Source of the DNA: an uncultured Oscillospiraceae bacterium
GTDB lineage: Bacteria > Bacillota > Clostridia > Oscillospirales > Oscillospiraceae
Direction of reading: 5' to 3'
Assembly: GCA_900764755.1 (NCBI GenBank)
Contig: CAAFPE010000097.1
Span: 1-25,509 of the forward strand
Length of the DNA stretch: 25,509 nt
Part shown: positions 1-7,022 of the stretch, in pieces
Layout: each line of letters starts with the position of its first letter
Numbering within the stretch: the first letter of the stretch is position 1
Position numbers and translations under genes: made by a program
The notes under the pieces: model-generated
The model's database searches: none
Seen by the model: the letters and a program-made list of their open reading frames with translations, nothing else
What the model was told of the DNA's origin: nothing

Positions 1-84
1 AATAGAGTAGATGTAGAGCTGCCAGAGATGTTTCCAGTTTTTTCATCCCCTGTCGCTATTCTGGTCATACGGATGCGGCGTAGC

Positions 85-1473
85 TTATAAAAGATGCCGG
101 AAAGGCAGGATGACTGCCCGCAGCAATCCGTAGGTGATTTGCTTGCCTAATCCCTGCTCCCGGGGCTGATAGGCGGGACCATCAGTAATGGAGCCATCCG
201 GATCCATCCGGCGGCTATGCTCCTTCAACTCCTGGATCTGTCCGCGGATCTGGGCGTTGAGCTGTGGACTGCGGATGGCCAGCATCAATTCAGTGTCCAG
301 ATACACGCTTCTCATGTCAAAGTTGCAGGAGCCGGCGATGGTCAGATCATCCCCCACCACCAAGGCTTTGGTGTGCAGAGCCTGTTCTCCAAGATACTCG
401 TACATGGACACACCAGTGTCCCGCAGCGGCTTTTTCTGGTTTAAGTAGTCCGTACAGCCAAAGGGATTGCTCCCGATCTCCACTGCATTGATGAGAATGT
501 CCGTGTGGGTGCCGCCGCTGCAGACGGACTGGAGATCACGGTACATATCCCGGTTGCAAATGATGTAGGGGGTCTGGACCAGGACCTCCTCTGCGTTCGC
601 CATGGCATCCATCATCCGGGCCCAAAGGATGGGCTTTTTATTCTCAGGCTCGATGGGGTTGGTCCAGAGCTCCACCCCCTGGGTCTCCAGGGTGGCGGCC
701 TCCCACTCCGTCCGGGTGAGCGGAGCGGCGAACGCCTGGGGATACTTGGCCTTTGTCTCCTCATAACAGCGGGACAAATCCGCCCCCTCTCCGGGCTGGT
801 CAAGGACCTTGCAGCAGGGGAGGGACCAGATCCGGTTGAAATAGTCCCGTAGCTGGCGGTAGGACTGCCCCTGTCCAGGCTCTGTCTCATAGACCAGGAT
901 GTCACGGTCCTCGTTGTATTGGTCGGTATAGCGCCCTAAAAACCGGTTGTCTGTATTCCGGCCACCCAGGAGATAGGCCAGGTCATCAGCGATCAGGTAC
1001 TTATCGTGCATCCGGTAATTGGTTTTCCAGGGGGTCAGGAGGTTGAGGGGATTGTACAGCCGGACCTCCACATTCTCATGGGCAGCCAGCTGGCAGAAGA
1101 GGTCGCTGCCGGAGAGAGGCCTGCCGCCTCCATTGATGCCGTCCACCAGGACCTGCACCTCCACACCCCGCTCGGCTGCGTTCCAGAGGGCGCCCATCAC
1201 ATCCCGGCCGCCCTCCTCATCCCAAAAGTCGAAGGTGGCCAGAATGATCTGTTCCTGAGCGGCCTCAATGAGCCGGAGCCGCCACAGCAGGGCGTCCTGG
1301 TTGTCGTCAATACTCCGCACCCGCTCCGGGGCGGCGTCCGTCATTCCGGTCTCCGTCTCCCAGTCTCCGGGACCGGCGGTCTTGTGGATCATGGGAGGGA
1401 TGACCAAGGACAGAACCAGAAACAGCAGCCACAGAAGAAATGTCAGAAGAAGATACCGTGCGATTCGTTTCAT
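85..1473 (-). CDS. Membrane-anchored phospholipase D-like (cardiolipin synthase-like) protein
   Basis: 462 residues. One N-terminal hydrophobic segment (about 7-27) suggests a membrane anchor with the rest outside the cytoplasm. Two PLD half-sites are visible: H156-x-K158-x4-D163 followed by GGRN, and H367-x-K369 followed by GSCN. Members of this superfamily make or cleave phosphodiester bonds through a phospho-histidine intermediate; cardiolipin synthases and secreted phospholipases belong to it. In the second half-site the usual Asp of HxKx4D is Gly374, with Asp375-Asp376 right after it; the nucleophile His and Lys are intact. Only one TM segment is seen, whereas classical cardiolipin synthases usually have two, so substrate is uncertain. 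The gene stands alone: upstream is a 235-nt gap with a candidate promoter, and no clear terminator was seen in bases 1-84. The RBS (AAGTGAG, 8 nt before ATG) is weak. Confidence 0.87.
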   Translation of the reverse strand: MKRIARYLLLTFLLWLLFLVLSLVIPPMIHKTAGPGDWETETGMTDAAPERVRSIDDNQDALLWRLRLIEAAQEQIILATFDFWDEEGGRDVMGALWNAAERGVEVQVLVDGINGGGRPLSGSDLFCQLAAHENVEVRLYNPLNLLTPWKTNYRMHDKYLIADDLAYLLGGRNTDNRFLGRYTDQYNEDRDILVYETEPGQGQSYRQLRDYFNRIWSLPCCKVLDQPGEGADLSRCYEETKAKYPQAFAAPLTRTEWEAATLETQGVELWTNPIEPENKKPILWARMMDAMANAEEVLVQTPYIICNRDMYRDLQSVCSGGTHTDILINAVEIGSNPFGCTDYLNQKKPLRDTGVSMYEYLGEQALHTKALVVGDDLTIAGSCNFDMRSVYLDTELMLAIRSPQLNAQIRGQIQELKEHSRRMDPDGSITDGPAYQPREQGLGKQITYGLLRAVILPFRHLL

Positions 1474-1629
1474 TTGTTTGACTCACTTCCCCACCGGCCC
1501 GACAGAGTGCCCCAAAGGCATTCTGCCAGGTCAGATGCATACCGCAGACAGGATCTGTGGAAGATCCCGGCTGACCGCCGACAGCACCAGGAGCGCTGGG
1601 GCGGATCCCGTCAGGCTTCGATGGTGGAC

Positions 1630-1658
1630 ATCATAGCAGAAAATGCGGTATTGTGCAA
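1630..1658 (-). promoter_or_regulatory. Candidate promoter of the PLD-like gene
   Basis: On the minus strand TTGCAC (1653-1658) is followed after 17 nt by TATGAT (1630-1635), with a TGC extension just before the -10. The -35 is weak (3/6), but the extended -10 is good. It would give a leader of about 150 nt. I see no further gene in the 1474-1708 gap. Confidence 0.45.
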
Positions 1659-1708
1659 TTCAGAGGGGAAAAGCGAGATTTTAAGGAAGAAAACAGAAGG
1701 CAAGAAGG

Positions 1709-2407
1709 TCAACCTCTGCGGGCCTGGGCCAAGGTGGCACAGAGCACCTCCGCAGCCCCGGCAGAGCGCAGGAGCCGGGCACACTCGCTGAGGGTAGCGC
1801 CGGAGGTGACTACGTCGTCCACCAGAAGGATGCGCAGCCCGGCGAGCTCCACGCCCTCTCTCAGGCGATAGACTCCGAGCACATTGGCCCGGCGCTCCGA
1901 CGCCTCGTGGAGGTGGGATTGAGGGCCGTTGTTCCGGAACTTTTCCAAAGTCCCGTGGACAGGGAGGTCCAGTTCCCGGGCAGCCGCCCGGGCCAGAGCC
2001 TCCGCCTGGTCGAAGCCCCGCTTCCGCCTTCGTTTTGAGCTGAGAGGGACCCAGGTCACCAGATCCAGAGGGGCGCTGCGGTTGTCACGGACACACTGGG
2101 CAGCCAGCAGGCCGTAGGCCCCGGCGTAGCTGGGGGTGCCGGGGAATTTATAGCGGTGGATGGAGTCGGGCACCCTGCTCCGGTAGGCCAGGGGCGAGAG
2201 GCAGCCCGATGTGAACTCCACCGGGCGCTCCGCCTCACAGCCGGCCAGCCAGGGGAGGGTTTTCTGGCAGTCGGGACACGCCGGGGCGCGGGGATCCTCC
2301 AGAATATGCTGACAAAAGGGACACTTCATGGGAAACAGCAGGTCCAGAAGCCAGGTCCACACTCGGCCTGCCCATCCAGGAAGCTGAGGCGTTTTGATCG
2401 GAAGCAC
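1709..2407 (-). CDS. ComF family phosphoribosyltransferase-like protein
   Basis: 232 residues. The N-terminal part has a zinc-ribbon-like CPFC...CPDC pattern (about residues 29-50). The C-terminal part carries the PRPP-binding signature ILLVDDVVTSGATL, and the segment SKRRRKRGFDQAEALA is typical of ComF/GntX proteins. ComF helps DNA uptake in naturally competent bacteria; in Clostridia without an obvious competence operon nearby the role is open. The start is a GTG directly behind AAAGGGG with almost no spacing, so translation may begin downstream, for example at GTG 2359 or ATG 2329. It lies 31 nt behind the RidA gene in the same direction and is probably cotranscribed with it. No clear terminator was seen after it. 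Confidence 0.88.
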   Translation of the reverse strand: MLPIKTPQLPGWAGRVWTWLLDLLFPMKCPFCQHILEDPRAPACPDCQKTLPWLAGCEAERPVEFTSGCLSPLAYRSRVPDSIHRYKFPGTPSYAGAYGLLAAQCVRDNRSAPLDLVTWVPLSSKRRRKRGFDQAEALARAAARELDLPVHGTLEKFRNNGPQSHLHEASERRANVLGVYRLREGVELAGLRILLVDDVVTSGATLSECARLLRSAGAAEVLCATLAQARRG

Positions 2408-2438
2408 CCCCTTTCACAGTTCAACAGGGACCGGAGGG

Positions 2439-2858
2439 TCATCCGACGGCAGCCACCAGCTGGATCTCCACCGGGGCATTCCCGGGGAGGGTGGCCACTC
2501 CGATGGCGGCTCGGGGTCCGATGCCCGCCTCGCCCAGCTGCTCATACAGCCAGTTGGAGGCGATGTCCCCCACCTTGGCGTGGGTGGTGTAGTCAGGTGA
2601 GGCGTTGAGATAGACAGTGAGGGACAGGAGCTGCACGATCCGCTCCCCCTCCTTCAGAGTGTTCTGGGCCGCGGTGAGGGCGTTGGAAGCCGCCTGGATG
2701 ACAGCCTCCCGGTAGTCGTCCAGGGGGCGGTCGGGGGTGATCTTGCCGGACATCAGCAGTACGCCGTTTTTGCGGGGGGTCATGCCGGCGGTGAAGATCA
2801 GGCCGCCATGGCGGACAGCGGGCTTGTACTTGCCCTGGGGAATGGGATTCTGGCTCAT
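2439..2858 (-). CDS. RidA family (YjgF/YER057c/UK114) protein
   Basis: 139 residues, the usual length of the family, with the expected features: GLIFTAGMTP near the N-terminus, a long central helix (ASNALTAAQNTLKEG), and GPRAAIGVATLPGNAPVEIQLVAAV at the C-terminus. RidA proteins hydrolyse reactive enamine/imine intermediates. The RxxxG part of the C-terminal block (R-A-A-I-G) keeps the Arg that binds the carboxylate in active members, although the subfamily with an N-terminal SQNPIPQGKY is functionally diverse. I chose ATG 2858 because GAGAGG lies 8 nt upstream; a TTG six bases further out (2864) has no proper spacing. It follows the XRE regulator by about 48 nt, with a TATAAT (2880-2885) in the gap, and precedes the ComF gene. 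Confidence 0.88.
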   Translation of the reverse strand: MSQNPIPQGKYKPAVRHGGLIFTAGMTPRKNGVLLMSGKITPDRPLDDYREAVIQAASNALTAAQNTLKEGERIVQLLSLTVYLNASPDYTTHAKVGDIASNWLYEQLGEAGIGPRAAIGVATLPGNAPVEIQLVAAVG

Positions 2859-2906
2859 ACACAATACCTCTCAATCCATATTATAGTTTGGTTTGGGAAA
2901 TCTATC

Positions 2907-3491
2907 TTACAGAAGCTGATACAGCAGGCCATCTGCCTGAGCGTACCACAGCAGCATCCCGTGTCCCCGGCGGGGGATGCGCAGCTGAAGGTCCCACTCA
3001 GGGTACTGCTTGACCACCTGGAGGCGGTCCCCTGTGGCAAAGGCCACAAAGGAGATATAGTCCTCCTTCCGCATGGGATGTCTGCTGGTGATGAACCAGT
3101 CATTCTCCACCTCTTCCACCTGAAGCCTCTCGTCCGCGCCGGCCTTGCGTGGAGACAGCGGAGACAGCCTCCGGCCGCAGCAGGATACCTCTGCCGCGCC
3201 GGTGCAGAAGGTCAGCCCTCCGCACACCGGGCAGGCGTAATAATTCAGCTTTTTCATGTTGCCTCCTACCAAATCATTGGGGGTCAGATCTCCCTGGAGC
3301 ATCTGGACCAGATCGACCCCGAGTACCTGAGATAGTTGGGGCAGCGTGGAGACCTCCGGACTTCCAAGACCGCGTTCCCACTTGCTCACCGCTTTGTCGC
3401 TTACACCCAGCCGTTCGGCCAGTTGGCACTGGGTCAGTCCCAGTTCCCGGCGGAGCCTGCGGATCAACGCACCAGTCCGTACATTGTCCAA
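2907..3491 (-). CDS. XRE-family regulator with a C-terminal superoxide-reductase-like domain
   Basis: 194 residues. Residues ~4-65 form a Cro/C1-type helix-turn-helix (LTQCQLAERLGVSDKAVSKWERG). After a short linker, CPVC (87-90) and CC (104-105) look like a rubredoxin/zinc-type knuckle. The rest (~127-194: SRHPMRKEDYISFVAFATGD, then RIPRRGHG) resembles the desulfoferrodoxin/superoxide reductase iron domain. Of the usual iron ligands, His138 remains, but the HYI histidine is Asp144 and the terminal CNxHG block reads YAQADG, so the mononuclear iron site looks lost. A sensing or structural role is more likely than catalysis. The start is probably TTG 3491, 6 nt behind GGAGGTG; the alternative GTG 3500 overlaps that RBS. 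Upstream, minus-strand repeats of GCGGAAA-type sequence could be an operator. Confidence 0.85.
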   Translation of the reverse strand: MDNVRTGALIRRLRRELGLTQCQLAERLGVSDKAVSKWERGLGSPEVSTLPQLSQVLGVDLVQMLQGDLTPNDLVGGNMKKLNYYACPVCGGLTFCTGAAEVSCCGRRLSPLSPRKAGADERLQVEEVENDWFITSRHPMRKEDYISFVAFATGDRLQVVKQYPEWDLQLRIPRRGHGMLLWYAQADGLLYQLL

Positions 3492-3626
3492 GTTTCTCAC
3501 CTCCGGAACTCAGCATATCAGACGTTCTCCTGGAATACAAGAAACGCTCCGTAGAGTTTCCGCGTTTTCCGCCTTATAGAAGGGGCTGCTTGGGAAGCGG
3601 CAGCCAGCCGGTGGTCCCGGGTCAAT

Positions 3627-4145
3627 TTACGCCTGTTCGAGTTCCGGACCCAACAGCTGCCGGTAGATGTCAGCCATAGGGACGCTGAAGCAGACGAAGG
3701 TGATTTCCGGTCCATCTGGGTGGTCCGTGAGAAATCGGCGGCACTCTGTTACCGCGATAGCGGCGGCCTCCTGGGGCGGATAGCGGTAGACTCCTGTGCT
3801 GATGGCGGGGAAGGCTACCGTACGGCAGTTCAGCTCCAGCGCCAGGGCAAGGGCGTTGCGGTAGCAGGAGGCCAACAGCTCCGGTTCTCCTTTTTTACCC
3901 CCGTGCCACACGGGGCCCACTGTGTGGATGACATATTTGGCTGGAAGGCGGTAGCCCTTCGTCGCCTTGGCCTGGCCGGTGGGGCAGCCGTGGAGGGTGC
4001 GGCACTCGGCCAGCAGCTCCGGGCCGGCCGCACGGTGGATGGCCCCGTCTACTCCGCCGCCCCCCAGCAGGGATGAATTGGCGGCGTTGACGATGGCGTC
4101 CACCTCCAGCGCGGTGATGTCTCCGGTGACAAGGTGCAGCTTCAT
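3627..4145 (-). CDS. Macro domain protein (ADP-ribose / O-acetyl-ADP-ribose hydrolase-like)
   Basis: 172 residues, essentially one macro domain. The signature runs from residue 1: LVTGDITALEVDAIVNAANSSLLGGGGVDGAIHRAAG, then YVIHTVGPVWHGG, and the phosphate-binding FPAISTGVYRYP loop. This pattern fits the MacroD/YmdB group, which removes the acetyl group from O-acetyl-ADP-ribose or ADP-ribose from acidic side chains. The reading frame is open upstream to 4265, but ATG 4145 is the best start: GGAGGT lies 9 nt before it and the conserved domain begins there. It stands alone between the XRE regulator and the AT-rich islet. No toxin or sirtuin partner was seen next to it, so the in-cell substrate is unknown. 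Confidence 0.93.
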   Translation of the reverse strand: MKLHLVTGDITALEVDAIVNAANSSLLGGGGVDGAIHRAAGPELLAECRTLHGCPTGQAKATKGYRLPAKYVIHTVGPVWHGGKKGEPELLASCYRNALALALELNCRTVAFPAISTGVYRYPPQEAAAIAVTECRRFLTDHPDGPEITFVCFSVPMADIYRQLLGPELEQA

Positions 4146-4288
4146 GGCAGACAGACCTCCGATCTCAGAAATGGGGCGGCACAGAAGCCGCCGCTGTGGA
4201 CCCCTATGATACAGGACGCTGGGTGGGAAGGAAATGGAGCCTTCTTTCTCAATGAAAAAGTTCATTTTTCTCTCCGCAACACGGAAAG

Positions 4289-4495
4289 CTACCTCTTAAT
4301 TATATCACGGATGCCATTCATGAGCGCATCTTGCAGAAGAGTAGCGTAATCTGTATATTTCTCTCTGTTTTCCTGCATTATTTTATCGAACACTTGCTTT
4401 AAAACACCATCGATCATAATGGTGATCCCTTCTACATTTTCTCCTGTTTTATCATTGGTAAAAAGTTCTCTCATCATGGTTATTTTATTTTCCAT
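4289..4495 (-). CDS. Small ribbon-helix-helix-like protein (possible antitoxin or DNA-binding partner)
   Basis: 68 residues and AT-rich, unlike the neighbours. I do not recognise it as a named family. After about 23 residues comes ITIMID (strand-like), then a helix GVLKQVFDKIMQENREK, a turn YTDY, and a second helix ATLLQDALMNGIRDII. That strand-helix-helix order and the YxxxxxLLxDAL pattern resemble ribbon-helix-helix proteins such as CopG/ParD antitoxins, though the strand is not N-terminal. Its start overlaps the 3' end of the upstream gene by 11 nt, so translational coupling is likely; its own RBS (GAGGG about 11 nt away) is poor. It may be the regulatory member of a two-gene cassette. This is inferred from shape, not from sequence identity. 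Confidence 0.6.
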   Translation of the reverse strand: MENKITMMRELFTNDKTGENVEGITIMIDGVLKQVFDKIMQENREKYTDYATLLQDALMNGIRDIIKR

Positions 4496-4757
4496 GTTTC
4501 AGCTTTCCCTCTATGTTCCAAAATTGACAATTCCCAATGTCTATTCGTGCGAAATTTTTGCCGCAGTCCAGCTGTCTGGCGCCATATACAAGATATTTTT
4601 TCCCTCTGTAAGCCGTGCTCATTTGGTCTGTATCATAAATGATAAAATATGCGTCTTTCTGCCATCTTTTAGATACGACTGTATCAATTTCTAATTGAAG
4701 AAATTCATATTCGGTCATATATCTTACCGCCATCATCCAAGACTTATGATGTTTCAT
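4485..4757 (-). CDS. Uncharacterised small protein, first gene of an AT-rich pair
   Basis: About 90 residues from ATG 4757 (77 from ATG 4718). I do not recognise the family. The visible core is EFLQLEIDTVVSKRWQKDAY, then IIYDTDQMSTAYRGKKYLVYGARQLDCGKNFARIDIGNC, which looks like a small mixed alpha/beta fold with no membrane segment. Base composition is clearly lower in GC than the flanks, a sign of transfer. The start is uncertain: an extended -10 (TGGTAGAAT) overlaps ATG 4757, which would make ATG 4718, with GGCGGT 5 nt upstream, the more credible start. The frame stays open further upstream, but without an RBS. The stop overlaps the next gene. Small size, overlap and an RHH-like partner fit a toxin-antitoxin-type cassette, which is only a hypothesis. 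Confidence 0.55.
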   Translation of the reverse strand: MKHHKSWMMAVRYMTEYEFLQLEIDTVVSKRWQKDAYFIIYDTDQMSTAYRGKKYLVYGARQLDCGKNFARIDIGNCQFWNIEGKLKHGK

Positions 4758-4784
4758 TCTACCACAAATCTGGGAGAGTGGAAA
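4756..4784 (-). promoter_or_regulatory. Candidate promoter of the AT-rich gene pair
   Basis: On the minus strand TTTCCA (4779-4784) lies 17 nt before TAGAAT (4756-4761), with TGG directly ahead of the -10 (extended -10). It sits just downstream of the queT terminator, so the pair has its own transcription unit. Confidence 0.45.
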
Positions 4785-4855
4785 CAGAAAGTTGATCGGG
4801 CTGATTTCCGGTTTTGAGGACATACAGCACAGAAGGTATCCCTTGTTCAAAAACG

Positions 4856-4881
4856 AAAAAGGACCCGGAGAATCCGGGTCC
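4856..4881 (-). terminator. Intrinsic terminator of queT
   Basis: GGACCCGG (8 nt), a 5-nt loop and CCGGGTCC form a perfect hairpin at 4861-4881. It is followed on the minus strand by TTTTT at 4856-4860 and more T-rich sequence. It lies about 50 nt after the queT stop. Confidence 0.85.
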
Positions 4882-4930
4882 TGAGGCGCTGGACGTCCAC
4901 CCGTCCGGCGTAATAAGTGCTAAAGCTGAT

Positions 4931-5458
4931 TTAGGCGTGGGCGGCCAGCCGTTCCAGACGGTCGGCCGGGATGAGGGTACGGAAGAAGGAGATGCGGGGC
5001 AGGGTGCTGAGCAGCAGGCTGCCCAGAAGATAGCAGGCCAGCAGCTCGCCCAGGCCCACCGTAAAGGCGTTGAAGGCGTAGGCAGCCCAGAAGCCGGGAC
5101 CGAAGCCCGTCTCGAACCAGGCGATCTCCGCCCCCACGATGGCGGCGTTGCACAGCACCGGGGGCAGGGGCGCCAGCCAGCGGCTGGGCATCCGCTGGGT
5201 CATCAGACAGGCCAGGAGGGTGGCGGCGGAGCCGCACACGATGTCCAGGGGATAGGGGGAAAACAGGTTGGCCACAATGCACCCCACAAACAGGCCCGGA
5301 GTGGCCGCTGGAAAGAAAAAGGGCAGAACGGTGAGGGCCTCGGACAGGCGAATCTGGATGCCGGTAAAGGCAGGGATGGGAAGGACCAGGGTCAGGGTGG
5401 CGTATACCGCCGCCAGCAGGGCCGCCAGAGTCAGATCTTGGACAGAAAATTTGCGCAT
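4931..5458 (-). CDS. queT: QueT-type queuosine precursor transporter (ECF substrate-binding subunit)
   Basis: 175 residues, five to six hydrophobic segments. The family hallmark is near residues 32-85: GIQIRLSEALTVLPFFFPAATPGLFVGCIVANL, then SPYPLDIVCGSAATLLACL. QueT (COG4708) proteins are membrane S-components that bind preQ0/preQ1 or related bases and work with a shared ECF energizing module encoded elsewhere. The N-terminus (RKFSVQDLTLAALLAAVYATLT) is typical of ECF S-components. ATG 5458 has GGAGG about 8 nt upstream. A structured leader and an extended -10 promoter lie upstream and a strong terminator lies downstream, so it is monocistronic and probably riboregulated. Family assignment is good; the exact ligand is not proven. 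Confidence 0.85.
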   Translation of the reverse strand: MRKFSVQDLTLAALLAAVYATLTLVLPIPAFTGIQIRLSEALTVLPFFFPAATPGLFVGCIVANLFSPYPLDIVCGSAATLLACLMTQRMPSRWLAPLPPVLCNAAIVGAEIAWFETGFGPGFWAAYAFNAFTVGLGELLACYLLGSLLLSTLPRISFFRTLIPADRLERLAAHA

Positions 5459-5464
5459 AAAAAA

Positions 5465-5570
5465 ACCTCCATTTTCTTATTTAGAGAACGTCGGAGCAGA
5501 TGCTCCGCCGAACGAACAGGAGGCAGACCGGAGGGCCGCTCCCGCTTGGACGAGGTGTGGAGACTCGTCA
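5465..5570 (-). promoter_or_regulatory. Structured 5' leader of queT (candidate riboswitch)
   Basis: Counting from the predicted start near 5570, the leader has a GACGAG/CTCGTC hairpin with a 9-nt loop, then GC-rich sequence with two CCTCC tracts (minus strand of 5519-5523 and 5529-5533). Next comes a perfect CGGAGCA-GA-TGCTCCG type hairpin (5492-5507) without a T-tract. The RBS GGAGG is at 5466-5470. A CCTCC tract could pair with the RBS, so translational control is plausible. queT genes are known preQ1-riboswitch targets, and class III occurs in Faecalibacterium. I could not match a consensus of preQ1-I, -II or -III with confidence. Confidence 0.4.
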
Positions 5571-5576
5571 GCAGGT

Positions 5577-5605
5577 ATCCTAACACAGGATGGGCCGTTT
5601 GTCCA
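5577..5605 (-). promoter_or_regulatory. Candidate queT promoter
   Basis: On the minus strand TGGACA (5600-5605) is followed after exactly 17 nt by TAGGAT (5577-5582), with TGT as an extended -10. Transcription would start near 5570, about 110 nt before the coding region. Confidence 0.5.
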
Positions 5606-5615
5606 GTGAAACAGG

Positions 5616-5653
5616 AAAAAGAAGGACAGGTCCGCTCGTTCTGAGCGAACCTG
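5616..5653 (-). terminator. Probable intrinsic terminator of ald
   Basis: The imperfect hairpin at 5627-5653 (CAGGT/ACCTG outer stem, GCTC/GAGC inner stem) is followed on the minus strand by TCCTTCTTTTT. It lies about 30 nt after the ald stop. Confidence 0.65.
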
Positions 5654-5682
5654 CCTGATGTAAAAGACGATTTGCGTAGCGA

Positions 5683-6795
5683 TCAGATCAGAGTCTTGGG
5701 ATCAACATACTCCAGGTTCAGGGCCTCGGCCACGCCGGGGAAGGTGCAGCGGCCGTCATAGCAGTTCAGGCCGAGCAGCAGTCCGGGGTCGGCGGCGCAG
5801 GCCTTCTCCACGCCGTCGGCGGCCAGACGCAGGCCATAGGACAGGGTGGTGTTGACCAGGGCCTGGGTGGCGGTGCGGGCCACCGCGCCGGGCATATTGG
5901 CGACGCAGTAGTGGACGATGCCGTCCACCATAAAGACGGGGTCGGCGTGGGTGGTGGCGTGGGTGGTCTCGATGCAGCCGCCCTGATCCACGGCTACGTC
6001 CACCAGGACGGCGCCGGGCTTCATCAGGCTCAGATCCTCACGGCGGACCAGCTTGGGGGCGGCGCGGCCGGGGAGGAGAACGGCGCCGATGACCAGATCG
6101 GCGGTCTTGAGGCAGCTGCGGATATTCTCGCGGGTGCTGTACAGAGTGGTGATCTGGCGGGGGAAGATGTCATCCAGATAGGCCAGACGGGCGGGGTTGA
6201 CGTCCAGGATGGTCACATTGGCGCCCATGCCCACGGCGATCTTGCAGGCGTTGGTGCCCACGTTGCCGCCGCCCAGGATGACCACGTTGGCGCGGGCCAC
6301 GCCGGGAACGCCGGCCAGCAGCACACCGCGGCCGCCGAAGGTCTTTTCCAGGTACTTGGCGCCCTCCTGCACGGACATACGGCCGGCGATCTCGCTCATT
6401 GGGGTCAGGCAGGGCAGACCGCCGTTGCGGCCCACGATGGTCTCATAGGCGATGGCCTTCACGCCGGACTCCATCAGAGCCTTGGTCAGGGGGGCGTCAG
6501 CGGCCAGGTGCAGATAGGTATAGAGGATCAGGTCCTTGCGGAAGAAACGGTACTCGCACTCGATGGGCTCCTTGACCTTTACGATCATGCCGGACTGGTT
6601 CCAAACGGCCTCTGCGGTGTCCTCCAGGGTGGCACCGGCCTGTACGTACTCCTCGTCGGGGAAGCCGGAGCCCAGTCCGGCGCCCTTCTCCACCAGTACG
6701 GAGTGTCCAGCCTGCACAAAGGCGCTGACCGCGTCCGGGGTCAGTCCCACACGGAACTCATTGTTTTTGATTTCCTTTACTACGCCGATCGTCAT
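5683..6795 (-). CDS. ald: Alanine dehydrogenase
   Basis: 370 residues, the family length. It interconverts L-alanine with pyruvate and ammonia using NAD(H). Visible marks: N-terminal TIGVVKEIKNNEFRVGLTP, the pyruvate-site segments IVKVKEP and LHLAAD (Lys and His of the active site), the Rossmann motif VVILGGGNVGTNACKIAVGMGANVTILDVN, and DVAVDQGGCIETTHATTHADP. I start it at ATG 6795 because AAGGAG ends 7 nt upstream; the ATG at 6801 is only 1 nt from that RBS. It is monocistronic, with a terminator after it. The transcript from the consensus promoter at 7023-7050 has to pass an intrinsic terminator in its leader, so expression is probably set by attenuation. In an amino-acid-fermenting gut anaerobe it would support alanine catabolism or nitrogen assimilation. 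Confidence 0.96.
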   Translation of the reverse strand: MTIGVVKEIKNNEFRVGLTPDAVSAFVQAGHSVLVEKGAGLGSGFPDEEYVQAGATLEDTAEAVWNQSGMIVKVKEPIECEYRFFRKDLILYTYLHLAADAPLTKALMESGVKAIAYETIVGRNGGLPCLTPMSEIAGRMSVQEGAKYLEKTFGGRGVLLAGVPGVARANVVILGGGNVGTNACKIAVGMGANVTILDVNPARLAYLDDIFPRQITTLYSTRENIRSCLKTADLVIGAVLLPGRAAPKLVRREDLSLMKPGAVLVDVAVDQGGCIETTHATTHADPVFMVDGIVHYCVANMPGAVARTATQALVNTTLSYGLRLAADGVEKACAADPGLLLGLNCYDGRCTFPGVAEALNLEYVDPKTLI

Positions 6796-7016
6796 GTCCA
6801 TTCTCCTTTTTATGTTTGATATGTGTCAGGTCTGTCCCACCGGCTCTGAAGCCCCCGCTCTGACGGGCCGCGGAGGGGTGAAGGCTCCGCGCAATAAAAA
6901 AACCAGCAAAGACGGGAAACGGCCCACAACACGGGACGTCGATTCGTCTTTGCTGGATTTTATCTGTGATGGCAGGGCGGAGGCCCTATCTGACAGCTAA
7001 AGCAGCACATATCGTT
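6796..7016 (-). promoter_or_regulatory. Long ald leader with internal hairpins (candidate attenuator)
   Basis: About 220 nt from predicted start to ATG. In order: a hairpin at 6964-6996 (CTGT/ACAG outside, AGGGC/GCCCT inside, asymmetric internal loop), the intrinsic terminator at 6896-6956, and a GC-rich CGCGGAG/CTCCGCG hairpin (6869-6891). The RBS follows at 6803-6808. No T-box sequence (AGGGTGGNACCGCG) and no glycine-riboswitch core was found. Either termination is regulated, or the promoter also yields a ~120-nt small RNA. Confidence 0.5.
6896..6956 (-). terminator. Intrinsic terminator inside the ald leader
   Basis: A perfect 12-bp stem CCAGCAAAGACG / CGTCTTTGCTGG (6903-6914 with 6945-6956) encloses 30 nt that can form an inner CCC/GGG stem. 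On the minus strand it is followed by seven T (6896-6902). It lies downstream of the 7023-7050 promoter and upstream of ald. On the plus strand only ATTTTAT follows. Confidence 0.8.
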
Positions 7017-7022
7017 ATCTGC

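Noticed and set aside
3580..3626. Terminator after the macro-domain gene
   Set aside because: A GGCTGC/GCAGCC hairpin exists, but no T-tract follows on the minus strand.
5540..5575. Hammerhead ribozyme suggested by CUGACGAG in the queT leader
   Set aside because: The GAAA core after stem II is missing and the stem order does not fit.
6950..7012. Cys-rich 16-residue frame (MCCFSCQ...) in the ald leader
   Set aside because: No RBS fits between the predicted transcript start and its ATG; kept only as a remote option for attenuation.
6796..7016. T-box riboswitch in front of ald
   Set aside because: The T-box sequence AGGGTGGNACCGCG and a matching specifier stem are not visible.
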